This document shows positions 32,201 to 43,710 of a stretch of DNA of 64,000 nt, piece after piece. The stretch is taken from positions 16,588,205-16,652,204 of the forward strand of contig OX463846.1 of the NCBI GenBank assembly GCA_949825065.1, written 5' to 3'. The stretch's first letter is position 1, and each line of letters opens with the position of its first letter. This DNA is from Odontocerum albicorne (taxonomy: Eukaryota > Arthropoda > Insecta > Trichoptera > Odontoceridae). A program made the translations under genes and the position numbers. A model generated the notes under the pieces. That model ran no database searches, was not told where the DNA came from, and saw only the letters and a list, made by a program, of their open reading frames with translations.

Positions 32201-34275
32201 TAAAAAATTTATACAATAGTAAGAAATAATCATTAAGTAAAGTAATTAGAAAACAAATACCTCAGATTAATTCATAGCTCCTACTTTTTAGTTACCGAGA
32301 TATCATCGTTAGAAGGTTTGAGTAATTAGAAATTATAAGTTAATTCTATCTCAATCCTTTGCTTTTAACACTACGCGAACGAAATCGGGGACAAAGTTTT
32401 TATGAGTAATTGATAAAAATCTACTCGCTAATACAACGGTTAACGAGTGACAATAATATTGTGTAAAGAGCAATCCGGTTATTTGAAGGATTTGCTAAAT
32501 TCGGTCAACGCGGCGAAGGTTTGATTAATTAAAGTCCAGCATGAGTCAAAGGAGGTCCAATTATAACTTTCGCGTTACACAACCGTTGGAGAGCTCTCTT
32601 CGAAGGTTTGATGCACAGAATTTCAACAAGGGGAAATTTCATAGTATAAAATTTTTCACTAGCAATGGAAGTTAAATTGAGTAAATGGTTATTCAAATAT
32701 TCTCTTTACTAAAAACTATTTCCAACAAATTTTATAATTGAAACAGAGAATACTAACCCATTTAATAAAAAAAAAACTATGTATGTGATCTTATCAAGTG
32801 CTTTTACCAAATTATTCCTTAAACCAAGTTTGATATTCAGAGAAAACAAAATGATTTTACTCGTGTCAAAAATTGGACATTATTTTTTTTTCTCACCTGG
32901 AACAAAACTTTTCAATTGAGACCATTTTAAACAAGATAGTAGGCTCTTTGTATTCTTGCTATCCCATAACCATAAAAAATAACAACTCTTGGTGAAATTT
33001 CCTTAAAAACCTTAAAGTATTGATACTTTTTTCAAATCATGACATAACTGCCACATATTATGTTTGTAGTTAATTCCCTCTAGTAGAACTGTCATACTAT
33101 ATTAAGTATATTTTCTATCAAGGTACTGAAGGTAGTTGGTTTCCATTATGGAGTATAACTGCTTTGAGACTAGTCTTAGACGCATGAATAAAAAGCCGTC
33201 ACTCATTTCGATTATGATTCAAATTAAAGCATCAAAGCAAATACAAAAAAAATTACCTTAAAATGTATAGAGTATTATTTCTTGTTCTAAAACTTGTGAT
33301 TAATGCCTTTTAACAAAAGATTCCACTGCTGAAATCCGAAACCCACGAGTTATGCTTGCAGTTTTGACAGTCGTAAGTCACAGACTTAATAATTTAATAA
33401 CATTTACTAAACAATATGAAGCGACGTATTCTGATTATTTTGTTGGTATTCTTCTCAGGTGTGTAAATAAATCGTTGTCAATTTCACTTTCTGAATTATA
33501 TTTAATTATAAAATTCAAGTCTCTGAGAAACTTGCCCAGAAAGAAGTGCAAATCTTTAAAGGATATAATAACAGTTATACAATTAAATTAACAAAACCAT
33601 TCCGTGCCCTAATTATTGTGAAGTCTTTAATTCAAAGATTTCAGGTAAAATTTTGGGTAGTGACAAAAAAAACGTGTTTGTCATTTAGTTACAGAATTCG
33701 TCTCGGAGCAATACTTGCGAGCAGTAAACGCATGCCAGTGCATTTGCCACTCCAAGCATGGTAGTATTGCCGACTGGAGCGATGGTGGATTGAGAGTTAC
33801 ATTACGTGCCTGCCTACTCTAGTGTTTTAAAACCCGAATGCGCGATTTTTTTAAAGTCAAAAACAATATTGCCTCCCGGGCACGTTCGTTGATGCGTTAA
33901 TAGTGGTACAAAATGTTAAGGAGTGCCATAAGAATAAATGAATTTATTCATTTGGATTCATTTATAATATTTTATATGTGCAAAAATTGTGGAATTGGAG
34001 TGAATAAAATGCAATATTTTAGTCTCATTAACGCTTCAATGTTAATATCGTTTGGAAACACTTTCATTTTTACAAATTTTGAGATCAAGTTAATTTAGAG
34101 ATTTATTATGTTTTTTTGGATATTTTAATTAGAAATTTTAAATGCATAATACTGACATATTACGTAATAATTTAACGATATTATTTATGAAACAACAACA
34201 CTTAATTTAAAGTGGACACACAAATCATAAGTACCTGGGCTGGTTGCCTTATTAATATGGTATATTGTATTACAC
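32200..34275. other. no gene seen
   Basis: AT-rich, with one GC-richer patch at 33670-33870 (cgcatgccagtgcatttgcc and gactggagcgatggtgg) that might be a worn element end. Small frames at 33352, 33546 and 33913 have no recognised motif. Confidence 0.3.
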
Positions 34276-34279
34276 ACTT

Positions 34280-34440
34280 ACCATGTTACAATCTTTTCAA
34301 CAAACCAGCAAACATTTAAGATGTCTTAAATGAAAACCCGGTGGGAAACCTATTTAAAATAAATTGGGTTCCAACGATAATCGAACTAGTAACTCGTGGG
34401 GTGGTAGATAGGCGTCTTACCAACTAGGCCACGGAAGTTG
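34280..34440 (-). repeat. tRNA-headed SINE copy
   Basis: On the minus strand: ccgtggcctagttggtaaga at the head, gttcgattatcgttgg at the B-box, then a body ending gctggtttgttgaaaagatt and a degenerate stem (gtaacatggtaag). Confidence 0.75.
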
Positions 34441-34547
34441 TAATAGTTGTTTATCAAATCTCAATAAATTTTCTCAACTACTAGTTTGACCAATATTTTT
34501 AACGTTAATTAAATAGAAGTTATGAAAAGTTACAATTCTATAAGATG

Positions 34548-34710
34548 GCCTCTATAGCCTTGTTGCAAGACATTTGTTTTTGAATCCGGGATCAACATAT
34601 TAAATTCCCGCTTGAACACAATTTAAAAAAAAAATGCAGTTTTCAGACCTCTTGGTTGGATGAAACAGCAACACACTTGCCAGGTTTTACTGTATACAGC
34701 GAGAATGTTA
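34548..34710 (+). repeat. tRNA-headed SINE copy (degenerate)
   Basis: ggcctctatagccttgttgc and tttgaatccgggatc stand at the A- and B-box positions. The tail has cttggttggatgaaacagc and cttgccaggttttactgta. Strongly worn but in the right order. Confidence 0.5.
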
Positions 34711-34969
34711 TACAATACAAGAACTTTATGCGAGTATAGGGTGATCTAAACTTTGAAGCACACACTTAATAGCTCCCCATCGTTTAGGTTTTATGGAGGC
34801 GTGCAGGTTCAATATCGGACCTGTGACCTGGTTGAACAAGACACATTGTGTGTGAGGGACACACGCAGAAATAAAAAGACGATACAATACAAGAACTCTG
34901 TATTGATCCTGTATACCATATTATATTTGAACAACCTTTGGCATTCTAAGGTGATATTTCTGGTGAGGA

Positions 34970-35160
34970 CCCTTTCGCACAAGAAATGGCGTGGCACCTC
35001 TATTGACCCGTTCTTTATTGTTGTAAAGCCGAAACAATTAACTCGGTGCCCCGAATTGGATCAAGGTGTGAAGAGCGAGGGTTGGCCTGCAAGGGGCACA
35101 AGAAGTGCTTTATTAAATTGTTATAGCGGGGCACCATCTCTTTGATCCAGCCATACAAAT
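34970..35160. other. GC-richer unassigned patch
   Basis: ggcgtggcacctctattgac through cgaattggatcaaggtg to gcggggcaccatctctttga. It contrasts with the AT-rich surroundings and may be part of a transposon, but I recognise no motif. The 130-residue frame at 34753 across it is not supported. Confidence 0.3.
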
Positions 35161-35637
35161 GCTAATTGTGTATACATTATTCAACGGTACATTTTGTTGT
35201 TTATATGAAGTACGTCTGGAACGCCAGGTGACTTAAACCCAGAATATTTACCATCTCATATTTAATGCAGACCGAGCGTCGGAATCTAATGAGGCATAAA
35301 TTATCAAAAACATGTCCAATTCCATATTTACGAACGATATTCGAGGTGTTGTATGGAAGAATTTAGGTACCTTCATATTTTAAATTAACATGATGCAGAA
35401 CACAGCATTGTATGGACAGGTTAAATCAGAACTTTTAATTTATTCTACATTTCAGAGGCCTTTTTGTTTCTTTTAGTGTCTTTTGTATCGTATAATGATT
35501 TTCTTTTTTAATAATTATATAGTTTAATTAAAAAAACACATGGTAGCATTCTTACGAATTAGATATTGAAAACGACAATGTTGTCTTATATATTATATTC
35601 TATAAGATATTCGAAATACTAAAATCTACTAATCCAT

Positions 35638-35815
35638 TGTATACAGTACAACCTGGTGGGTTTATTGGCGTAGAAATCTTTTCACACCAAATTGAAAGAT
35701 ATTTAAGAAGCTTTAAGGGCCCCAGACTGTTTTTTTTATCTGTGGTCCGATGCACTGGAATCGAACCTGCAATCCTCGGAATAGAAAACCGGCGACTTAC
35801 CATATATGCCACAGA
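35638..35815 (-). repeat. tRNA-headed SINE copy
   Basis: On the minus strand: ggcatatatggtaagtcgcc at the head, aggttcgattccagtgcat at the B-box (a good match to GGTTCGANTCC), and the tail ending aacccaccaggttgtactgt. The internal stem of the tail is decayed. Confidence 0.78.
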
Positions 35816-37635
35816 GTCTTCAATCTCTAAAAACTTTAAATCTTCTTATTACCACTTTAAAGTTTCCTTTGCGCTACTAAATGGAATATATCAGAAAATT
35901 CTGATTCTGGTGAGAATAAAATAGGTAAATGGCACGAGTCAACATTTATTTAATATTTGAGTCGTCATGGAGCAAAACTCGCTCTTGAAGACGGCGAGTG
36001 TTAAAATCTGGTCGGCATATAATTTAATAAAAAATAATTAAGCTTTTCATTGTATTTCTGTTAAAACTATTATGATAATGGTATTATTTAATATTATTTA
36101 ATATAAGGCATAAAGCAGAAAATATATCACTGTAACATTTCATCTACATTTGATGTATTTAATCATCATTTAATCAAATCCCAAAAAGTCTTCCAGAGCG
36201 GGTTTTGCATTTTGACGACTCATTTATACAATTTTAAAATAGTATCATGAACATAAAGGTTCGTTCAAGATGAATGGATATAATTTTCCGATATTTGTCC
36301 TAATCGTATTAAAAGATAGTCCCACTGAGTTAAATTCTTCAAAAAAAATTTTTAGTCTGAACTTATTGGAAATTAACTAAAGACCACAGAAAATATTATT
36401 TAATACATCTTTTATTTTATGAATACATTGATTATTCGATAATGCTAACTTTTACAACAGGAATATCAATATCATTATCACCTTTTAAAATCATTGATTA
36501 TTTTCTGTTATCTGTCAAAGGGGTATAATAGACATGGCTGAAAAAATATTTCTGAAATATTAAAAAAAAAACTCGACACTAAACGGTGTTAAAGAATGAA
36601 ATACTCGTATCATCACTATCAATATGCATTTTACTCCATCATTATTAATACACACACATCATGCATGACACATCTATTGTGGCACCTAGTAAAAAGAAAT
36701 TTGCAGAAGTACATCGCAGTATAGAGTTGGACAGAGATTCTTAGCTTGCACATGAATAGGAAAAATGTTGATAATAATTAAATAACAATTTGTAAAGTGA
36801 GGTTTAGAGAGAAAACTCTCCTCAAGAACGTTTCAACTCGGGACTCTAACCCACTATTATTGGCAGATTAAAAATATTGGTCGATTTAAAATATAGTTGA
36901 ATATAACGACATAAAGGTAGTCGTTACAGCCATTAGATAAGATACTTGCTCCTTGCTTCTGCAAGTGTTTAAAAAAGCATATTTGATAAGAAAACCGCAG
37001 AAAACTTACGAAGGAAAGACAAGTTATAAAGAAACCTTTGTAGATCTTCCGAAATGTGATAGTAACACATTCAGTTTAAGGTGAAGTGTAGTATTTATGT
37101 ATAATCATGATTTTTTATGACTTCCTAAAAAGGGTTGTCTTTAAGTGCTTTCTAAAGCTGTATAAGCTACTCATATTTCTAACACATGAGGCAGACTATT
37201 CCATGCCACAGAACTGGCAACAATAAAAATATATCAATGCCCGCCCTATTAAATCATTTTGGAACAATCAATTTATCACATAAAGATGAAATCAGCTTCC
37301 AAGTTCTATCCCTTTCCAAAAGAACATCTTTCAGACACAAATTTGTAAGATGCAATGGAGACATTTCATTAAGGGATCTGAATACAAAGAGATAAAGTTA
37401 ACAAGAAATAATGCGTTGTAAAACTTTGAACATGAACCTGCAATAAGAAAATCATGCGTCAAATCTAGATATCTGGGTGAGTGATATTTTAAGTTACCTA
37501 GAAGTGGTCTGGATGAGTCAAGAAATTCAAAGAAAAATCCAGACTAGATCGGTTTACAGTCTCGTTTTCTCAATTGGATTGAAGAGATCTGGACAATCTT
37601 GAGAATATAAATGCTTTTGACATATGGTGTTAGAG
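35816..37635. other. no gene seen
   Basis: AT-rich. The 69-residue frame at 37186-37395 (RTSFRHKFVRCNGDISL) may be retroelement-derived, but I cannot place it. Confidence 0.3.
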
Positions 37636-37639
37636 GTTA

Positions 37640-37935
37640 CTCTTGCACATTCCACGAACTACCAAAAGAACTAAACAATCGATTGTTAAAGAGTTTAGGG
37701 CTAAAACACGTCTCTCTGTCCTGTTTGCGAGAATTCTACTACACTTCAGACACATAGCACGAGGGTTGAACAACAGCTTTGAGTGGAGAATTCTGACGGT
37801 ATCTGTGAACGATAAAAGGAGTTCAAGCCGAGTACTCATCCGACAGATTGACCATGCGTAAGAAGTAGCGAGCCGTTCATTGAACAGTAGTGTGAAAACG
37901 ACTTCCTTCCAGCACAAATTGGAGAAAAGAAAAGA
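37640..37935 (+). pseudogene. non-LTR RT C-terminal domain
   Basis: Frame reads HIPRTTKRTKQSIVKEFRAK, TRLSVLFARILLHFRHIARG, then FEWRILTVSVNDKRSSSRVL and RQIDHA. It matches the RTRLS-QRIL-YFGHIARR and G-KR-RGRS--RW-DQI blocks of an insect RT family distinct from the others here. The glycines and arginines of the basic block are largely lost, so it is old. Confidence 0.72.
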
Positions 37936-38360
37936 AAACCCACAATTTATCAATTTTTCAATCAGAATATTTTTTTTTGTTTCATTGTGTTTCATCTTGT
38001 TTCATTTTGTTTTATCTTGTTTTTCAGGCGTAATATTACATTTGTATTTTTGTAAAACTATCTTTGTTAGAGTTTGATCCCTTTTGTAAAATTATTGTTT
38101 GTGTTTCATTGTACCAATGTACGAGTACGAAAAGAAAAGTACGAAAGTTACGAGTACGAAAAGAAAAGAAAACCCACAATTTATCAATTTTTCAATCAGA
38201 ATATTTTTTTTGTTTCATTGTATTTCATTTGTTTCATTTTGTTTCATCTTGTTTTTCAGGCGTAATATTACATTTGTATTTTTGTAAAACTATCATTGTA
38301 AGAGTTTGATCCCTTTTGTAAAATTATTGTTTGTGTTTCATTGTACCAATGTACGAGTAC
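37921..38360. repeat. tandem duplication, about 233-bp unit
   Basis: The block from aagaaaacccacaatttatc to accaatgtacgagtac occurs at 37934-38128 and again at 38167-38360, offset 232-234 bp, nearly identical. Small differences lie in the T and GTTTCATT runs. The joined frames 37880-38309 are by-products. Confidence 0.9.
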
Positions 38361-40201
38361 ATTAGACAGTACTGGACAGCACTGTACATTAGATAGAATA
38401 AAATTATTACGATTATTTATTTTATTTTATAAAGTTTACGCATACAGGTTAAAACCATTTATGTACAAATCTTAAAGAGAGATGTATACATTTATGGTGA
38501 CGAAAAATAATAATGAACAAATAAAAATAATTGTTAAGCCGAAACAATAACATAACTGTCATTACTAATAATACTAAAAATTATTTATTTAAAAAAACTT
38601 TTTGAAATGTTGAAGATGGCAATATCCGAGGCTTTATTCAAAAAGGGTAGTCCTCGTCACAAAGAAATAACACTTGGCATGTTAATTCTATTATTCCTAT
38701 TGCCAGTATAAATAGATTAATATTTATGTATATCATCAGGAAACCATATCTTTTCCAACATTAGACATGTGCTTGAAGAAAGATAGTTGATAACCACAGT
38801 GATCTCTATCCCCAGAATTGGGGGAACAATCACGAAAAATATACTTGTAGTTTAAAATTTGGTGACTGTCAAATGTTATGTAGCATACTCCATACCACAC
38901 TTATATTGCTCGTACAACTTGGACTGTTTGTAACATGAGTATGATAGGGAGTAAGTATGAACTTCTTTCTGATTTTAATGATCAAAATGAAACGTACCTT
39001 ATACAAATAATAATTTTCAATTTGCTGATAATTGACCAATGACCATATAACATTGAAACCAACTTTAATGTTTACTGTAAGTGGTTCTTTAAACTTTCAA
39101 TGGAAACATTTAAACATTCCCCCTTTTTTTCTCCATTTCGATTAAAATTTCATCTCGAAATCTTTATTTGTATTTTTTATTAAAGTGCTATTCACCGTGA
39201 AAAGGTTTTGAAATCAGCGTTTCTCTGAAATAAGTTGAGTAAATGTGTTTTGATGCTTTTTAAACAACATTAAAAACTCATTTCTGTATCAGAAATTAAA
39301 ATCAAAGCGATTTACGCGAAGATCGTTTCTCATTTTACAAAATCTCGGCCATCTTTATGAGGGGTTCATATTTATTTTATAAATATTTTGTGTTGTTTTA
39401 ATTAAAATTAATAGTTTTTTTTATCAAAAGTTTCGGCTATGACTTAGTGGAACTCCGTATTAGATTAGGTAATAATAAATTACTTTGATATTCTAATAGA
39501 GATGTACGAGGCTGTCTTTAGGCGAAATAATCACAGGATTGTTACGGGAATAATGCTTAAGACCACATGGTGTCATATTTTATCGAAACCGTTGACCTAA
39601 ATATTTTTTTTCAATACAATTTCAAATTAAGTAAGGTTATAATTTTACATACATCATAAAAGTCACAAAAAAGAAATAATTTAGAAACATCGGAGATACA
39701 TTAAGCCATAAGAAAAAGATTTGAAAAAAGAAAAAATGTGTAAAAATCAAAAACTTTCCTTCGGGTTAATAGATGACACACATAATATATAACATCAGTT
39801 TGACCTAAGGGAAACTCGAGTCAGAAGACTGGTCGCGAGGATTCGTTTAATTATTGAAATATCAAAGGTATTTAATGAATAATATTCTAAATAATAACAT
39901 TTCAGACGTTATGCATTTTCTTTTATGAATAAGAATTCAATATTGTACAATCAATTTGATCAACAGGGATTCTTAATAATAAAGGAAATAACAAGAAATG
40001 ATTTATATGCTATGTATAAGACAGATACATACAAATAAATGACACGACTAATTTATAATTAAATTTACCCGAAAATAATTTAACTGGGTGGCAGGGATTA
40101 TTGGAAAAGGATTTTACATTTTGATCGTTAGACCACATTTCACACACACTTCCAGAAAGAAAAAATAATACTACCTACATTTGACACTAAAAATACTCGT
40201 A
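38361..40201. other. no feature seen
   Basis: AT-rich, no coding motif, no array. Confidence 0.35.
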
Positions 40202-40209
40202 GTATAGGT

Positions 40210-40701
40210 CAGACGTGGGCAATGTGGCTCCGAGAGCCGCATGCGGCTCTTCGTTGGGTTATATGCGGCTCCCAATGTCTCTCATAAAAATATAGATACT
40301 TAGTTTCTTTCCCCATTATACTTGTATTTTCGCGATTTTCCTTTCTAAATATTGGAAGTGACAAGATGCGCATGTATGAATGCAACTGTCAAAGACAAAG
40401 GAAAGTACATACATATTGGTGTATACGTGTGTGCAGTGATTTCAATGTGTAGGGTGCGCGCGCATCTCCTGCCTCTTTATGCGCGCAAACCACGCTAATC
40501 GTATTCTCCGCTATTTTTATATTTTCCTGTATGTGTATTTTTATACTTTATGTAGCGATTAAGATTTGTGTAGAATATGTAATAAATTTGAATTTGTGTG
40601 TTTAACACTACGTGAGAACGTGACTATGGTGTGGCTCTTTATGATATGTATATGAAAATCCAGAATGTGGCTCTCGTTGACCTCATGTATGCCCACCCCT
40701 T
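40210..40701. mobile_element. hAT-like non-autonomous element
   Basis: Ends cag-cgtgggca and tgcccacccctt are imperfect hAT-type terminal repeats. Flanks gtataggt (40202-40209) and gtataggc (40702-40709) form an 8-bp target duplication with one change. The subterminal gtggctc / gagccac words are inverted within the element. No transposase. 492 bp. Confidence 0.75.
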
Positions 40702-40704
40702 GTA

Positions 40705-40895
40705 TAGGCTGAAGAAATTGTGGTTGGATTAAGTTAATGAAATTTTGAAAGCAGTAAATGTAACGAGTTAGTATAAGCAAATTAATTTTAGAATATCTAT
40801 GGATGTTGAATAAGGGAAATATGTTTGTGGTGATAGATAAGTGTGACATTCTGTCCACTCTGCCTACCTTAGCCAGGATACGACATAATGGTATA
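40705..40895 (+). pseudogene. non-LTR RT tail (family B)
   Basis: Reads RLKKLWLD, VNEILKAVNV, then MDVE and GKYVCGDR followed by ctctgcctaccttagccagg and cataatggtat. Same order as the 26690-27505 copy. The hAT-like element just upstream appears to have landed at its edge. Confidence 0.65.
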
Positions 40896-41532
40896 TAAAA
40901 ATATATAGCATGTATTATTTATCCCCGCCTTTATATCTGTTATTCAAAGAGAATCATGAAACCTCATTCGTTTTGATATATTCAGAGAGTTCCACGTAGC
41001 TTTTTATTTTTAAATTTTCCCAACTGACATTTTACCTTAATGTACGCAGAATTTTAAGTGTTTTTACATTTATTAAAATGTTTCCGTGAGTGAAAATTGA
41101 AAAAAATCTGTTCATATTTGAAAACGTTATTTGCGTTCGTACATTTCGTTTTACTTTATCATTTTCTATTACGAAAGAATAGAATAGCTTAGTATTTTGT
41201 GAGAATATTTTGAAGTATCGCTTGAAGCGCTTTCCAATAGATATTTTTCTGTACACAAGGAGAATACCTTTTTATTTATTGTAGTTTCTTTAATATATTT
41301 GTTTTAAACCTTAATTGATTGCCATTTTTTATAATCCATTTTTAGCCATAACGACTATCTCCTATTGATATATAAAACATACTCTAAAAATATTTTGTTC
41401 CCTTTATTTTACTATTGATAATTTATTTTAGTTTGTATTTATGACTCATGAGTAAATTTACTCAGGGATGTTGCTTGTATAAATGACCCCAAAAAAATTA
41501 CAAAACTATGAACATTAAAATGATTCGTTAAG

Positions 41533-42396
41533 AAATATAATCAAAATAACTACACACATACCACCATGCATACAAGTATACAGCAGGCAAAGGCCCAGAG
41601 TTGTATTCCATGCATGGAAGGACTGTAAAAATATAATCAAAATAACTACACACATACCACCATGCATACAAGTATACAGCAGGCAAAGGCCCAGAGTTGT
41701 ATTCCATGCATGGAAGGACTGTAAAAATATAATCAAAATAACTACACACATACCACCATGCATACAAGTATACAGCAGGCAAAGGCCCAGAGTTGTATTC
41801 CATGCATGGAAGGACTGTAAAAATATAATCAAAATAACTACACACATACCACCATGCATACAAGTATACAGCAGGCAAAGGCCCAGAGTTGTATTCCATG
41901 CATGGAAGGACTGTAAAAATATAATCAAAATAACTACACACATACCACCAAGCATACAAGTATACAGCAGGCAAAGGCCCAGAGTTGTATTCCATGCATG
42001 GAAGGACTGTAAAAATATAATCAAAATAACTACACACATACCACCATGCATACAAGTATACAGCAGGCAAAGGCCCAGAGTTGTATTCCATGCATGGAAG
42101 GACTGTAAAAATATAATCAAAATAACTACACACATACCACCATGCATACAAGTATACAGCAGGCAAAGGCCCAGAGTTGTATTCCATGCATGGAAGGACT
42201 GTAAAAATATAATCAAAATAACTACACACATACCACCATGCATACAAGTATACAGCAGGCAAAGGCCCAGAGTTGTATTCCATGCATGGAAGGACTGTAA
42301 AAATATAATCAAAATAACTACACACATACCACCATGCATACAAGTATACAGCAGGCAAAGGCCCAGAGTTGTATTCCATGCATGGAAGGACTGTAA
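41533..42396. repeat. 96-bp satellite, nine near-identical units
   Basis: Nine head-to-tail 96-bp units, starting aaatataatcaaaataacta; units can be read from gactgta at 41621, 41717, 41813 and so on. By eye the only difference is one base in the fifth unit (ccaagcat for ccatgcat near 41951). Each unit contains ccatgcat and, 40-50 bases later, its complement atgcatgg. Because 96 is divisible by 3, every frame lacking a stop stays open, which produces 298- and 322-residue minus frames of a repeated 32-residue block. I do not regard these as proteins. Confidence 0.96.
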
Positions 42397-43171
42397 AAAC
42401 CACATACACAAAAAAAATTATAAATTTATTCTCATAATTCTTCCACTCTATACATACAGGAAAAAAAACAATAAACTTCTGAACAATATAAATCAAAACT
42501 CTAATCCAGAGTGAAATATCAATGAAACATTCGGAAAACTTTAAGGATTAAACTCAATTACTACATAATAAACAGTTATACGCATTAACATTAAAAAATA
42601 CGGAAATATTGATAGCAAAATAAGAAAAAAAATAATTAAAATGAAATCCATGCATTAATCTTCAAATCATAAAGCGTAATAAACAACCAAAACTAATATA
42701 AATACACAATGTTCAAACATCCATGGCGTTTCAGTTTACTCGACACACAAATATATTTGATAAAGATCAAGTTTAACAAGATACACAACCCTTCAAACTA
42801 CACATGATCTAAAATAATAACATCTGCACAGCAAAAAAATAAAATTATATAAGCTGAAGTGAAAAATATCCACAATCATGGCACACTCATTTCCTAGACC
42901 AGAGGTTCCCAACCCCGTGCCCGCGGGCACCATGGCGCCCGCGGAACGATTCGTATGGGCCCGCCACTATTCGACAGAGACAGAATTTTTTCATAAACAT
43001 TAATTAAAAATGTGAATTATTTTTATTTATTTGTTAGTTTTAATTTTTTTGAGTGCCTAGGTTTATTAAATACGTTCGTATGTTTGCGATATTGTATGTA
43101 TGAGTGGTTCCTTTGCTGACAGTACTTGTCTAGCGGCGAGCCAGACTGCACTCTTCACGCTAGCCTGGAAC

Positions 43172-43439
43172 GGGGAGTGCTATTTACACATCACTCCTTG
43201 TACACTCAGAAAACCCGAAGTGAACGAACGCCACGAACTGAGCCGATGAACGCCGAAGGCGCCAAAACACATGGCACATGACTCTGACAGCTCTGTCTGT
43301 CAGTGAAAGCAATAAGCATGGCCCCGACAGCCAAACTGACAGTAGTCACGGGCTCGTACCGTCCCGATTGCTTCGGCGATCATCGGCTCACTTCGGGTTT
43401 TCGGCGTCTACAAGGAGTGATGTGCAAATAGCATTCCCC
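43172..43439. mobile_element. MITE nested in the hAT, 9-bp TSD
   Basis: Arms starting ggggagtgctatttacaca and, on the complement, ggggaatgctatttgcacat match for at least 30 bp and then patchily further (aaaacccgaagtga, gccgatga, cgccgaag). gcctggaac stands at 43163-43171 and 43440-43448. A 9-bp duplication with G-rich ends suggests the Mutator or a related superfamily, but this is inference. The 95-residue frame at 43278 mostly crosses it and is not a gene. Confidence 0.88.
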
Positions 43440-43710
43440 GCCTGGAACCGCGTTGTTGTCATTGTGATTGCGATTGCTGCCCCGTTCGGGTCGCGACAGT
43501 TAGCTAGGAGACATCTTCGTCTGACAAAACGGGCTAAAAGCGAGTTGCGTAATCTATTATATTAATAAGCGATAATCTATTATGATTGTGGGGATAGTTA
43601 AAGTCCTTGTTATAATACATTTATGCATATAATGTAGAACATACGTGCACTATAACATTGATATTATATTGTAGTTCAATTACTATTTATTTTATTTTTT
43701 TAGTCCTAAA

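Noticed and set aside
33660..33870. GC-richer patch that might be a conserved exon
   Set aside because: No open frame with a recognisable motif and no paired splice signals.
34753..35145. 130-residue plus frame
   Set aside because: Spans a SINE edge and a GC-richer patch; no motif and no splice context.
41533..42396. CRISPR-like array
   Set aside because: The units are whole tandem repeats without unique spacers, and the genome is eukaryotic.
41515..42496. Two long minus frames (298 and 322 residues) that look like a repeat protein with hydrophobic blocks
   Set aside because: They are a by-product of a 96-bp satellite whose period is divisible by three. There is no start context, splice signal or motif, and two frames are open equally well.
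43278..43565. 95-residue plus frame
   Set aside because: Mostly crosses the nested MITE and has no motif.
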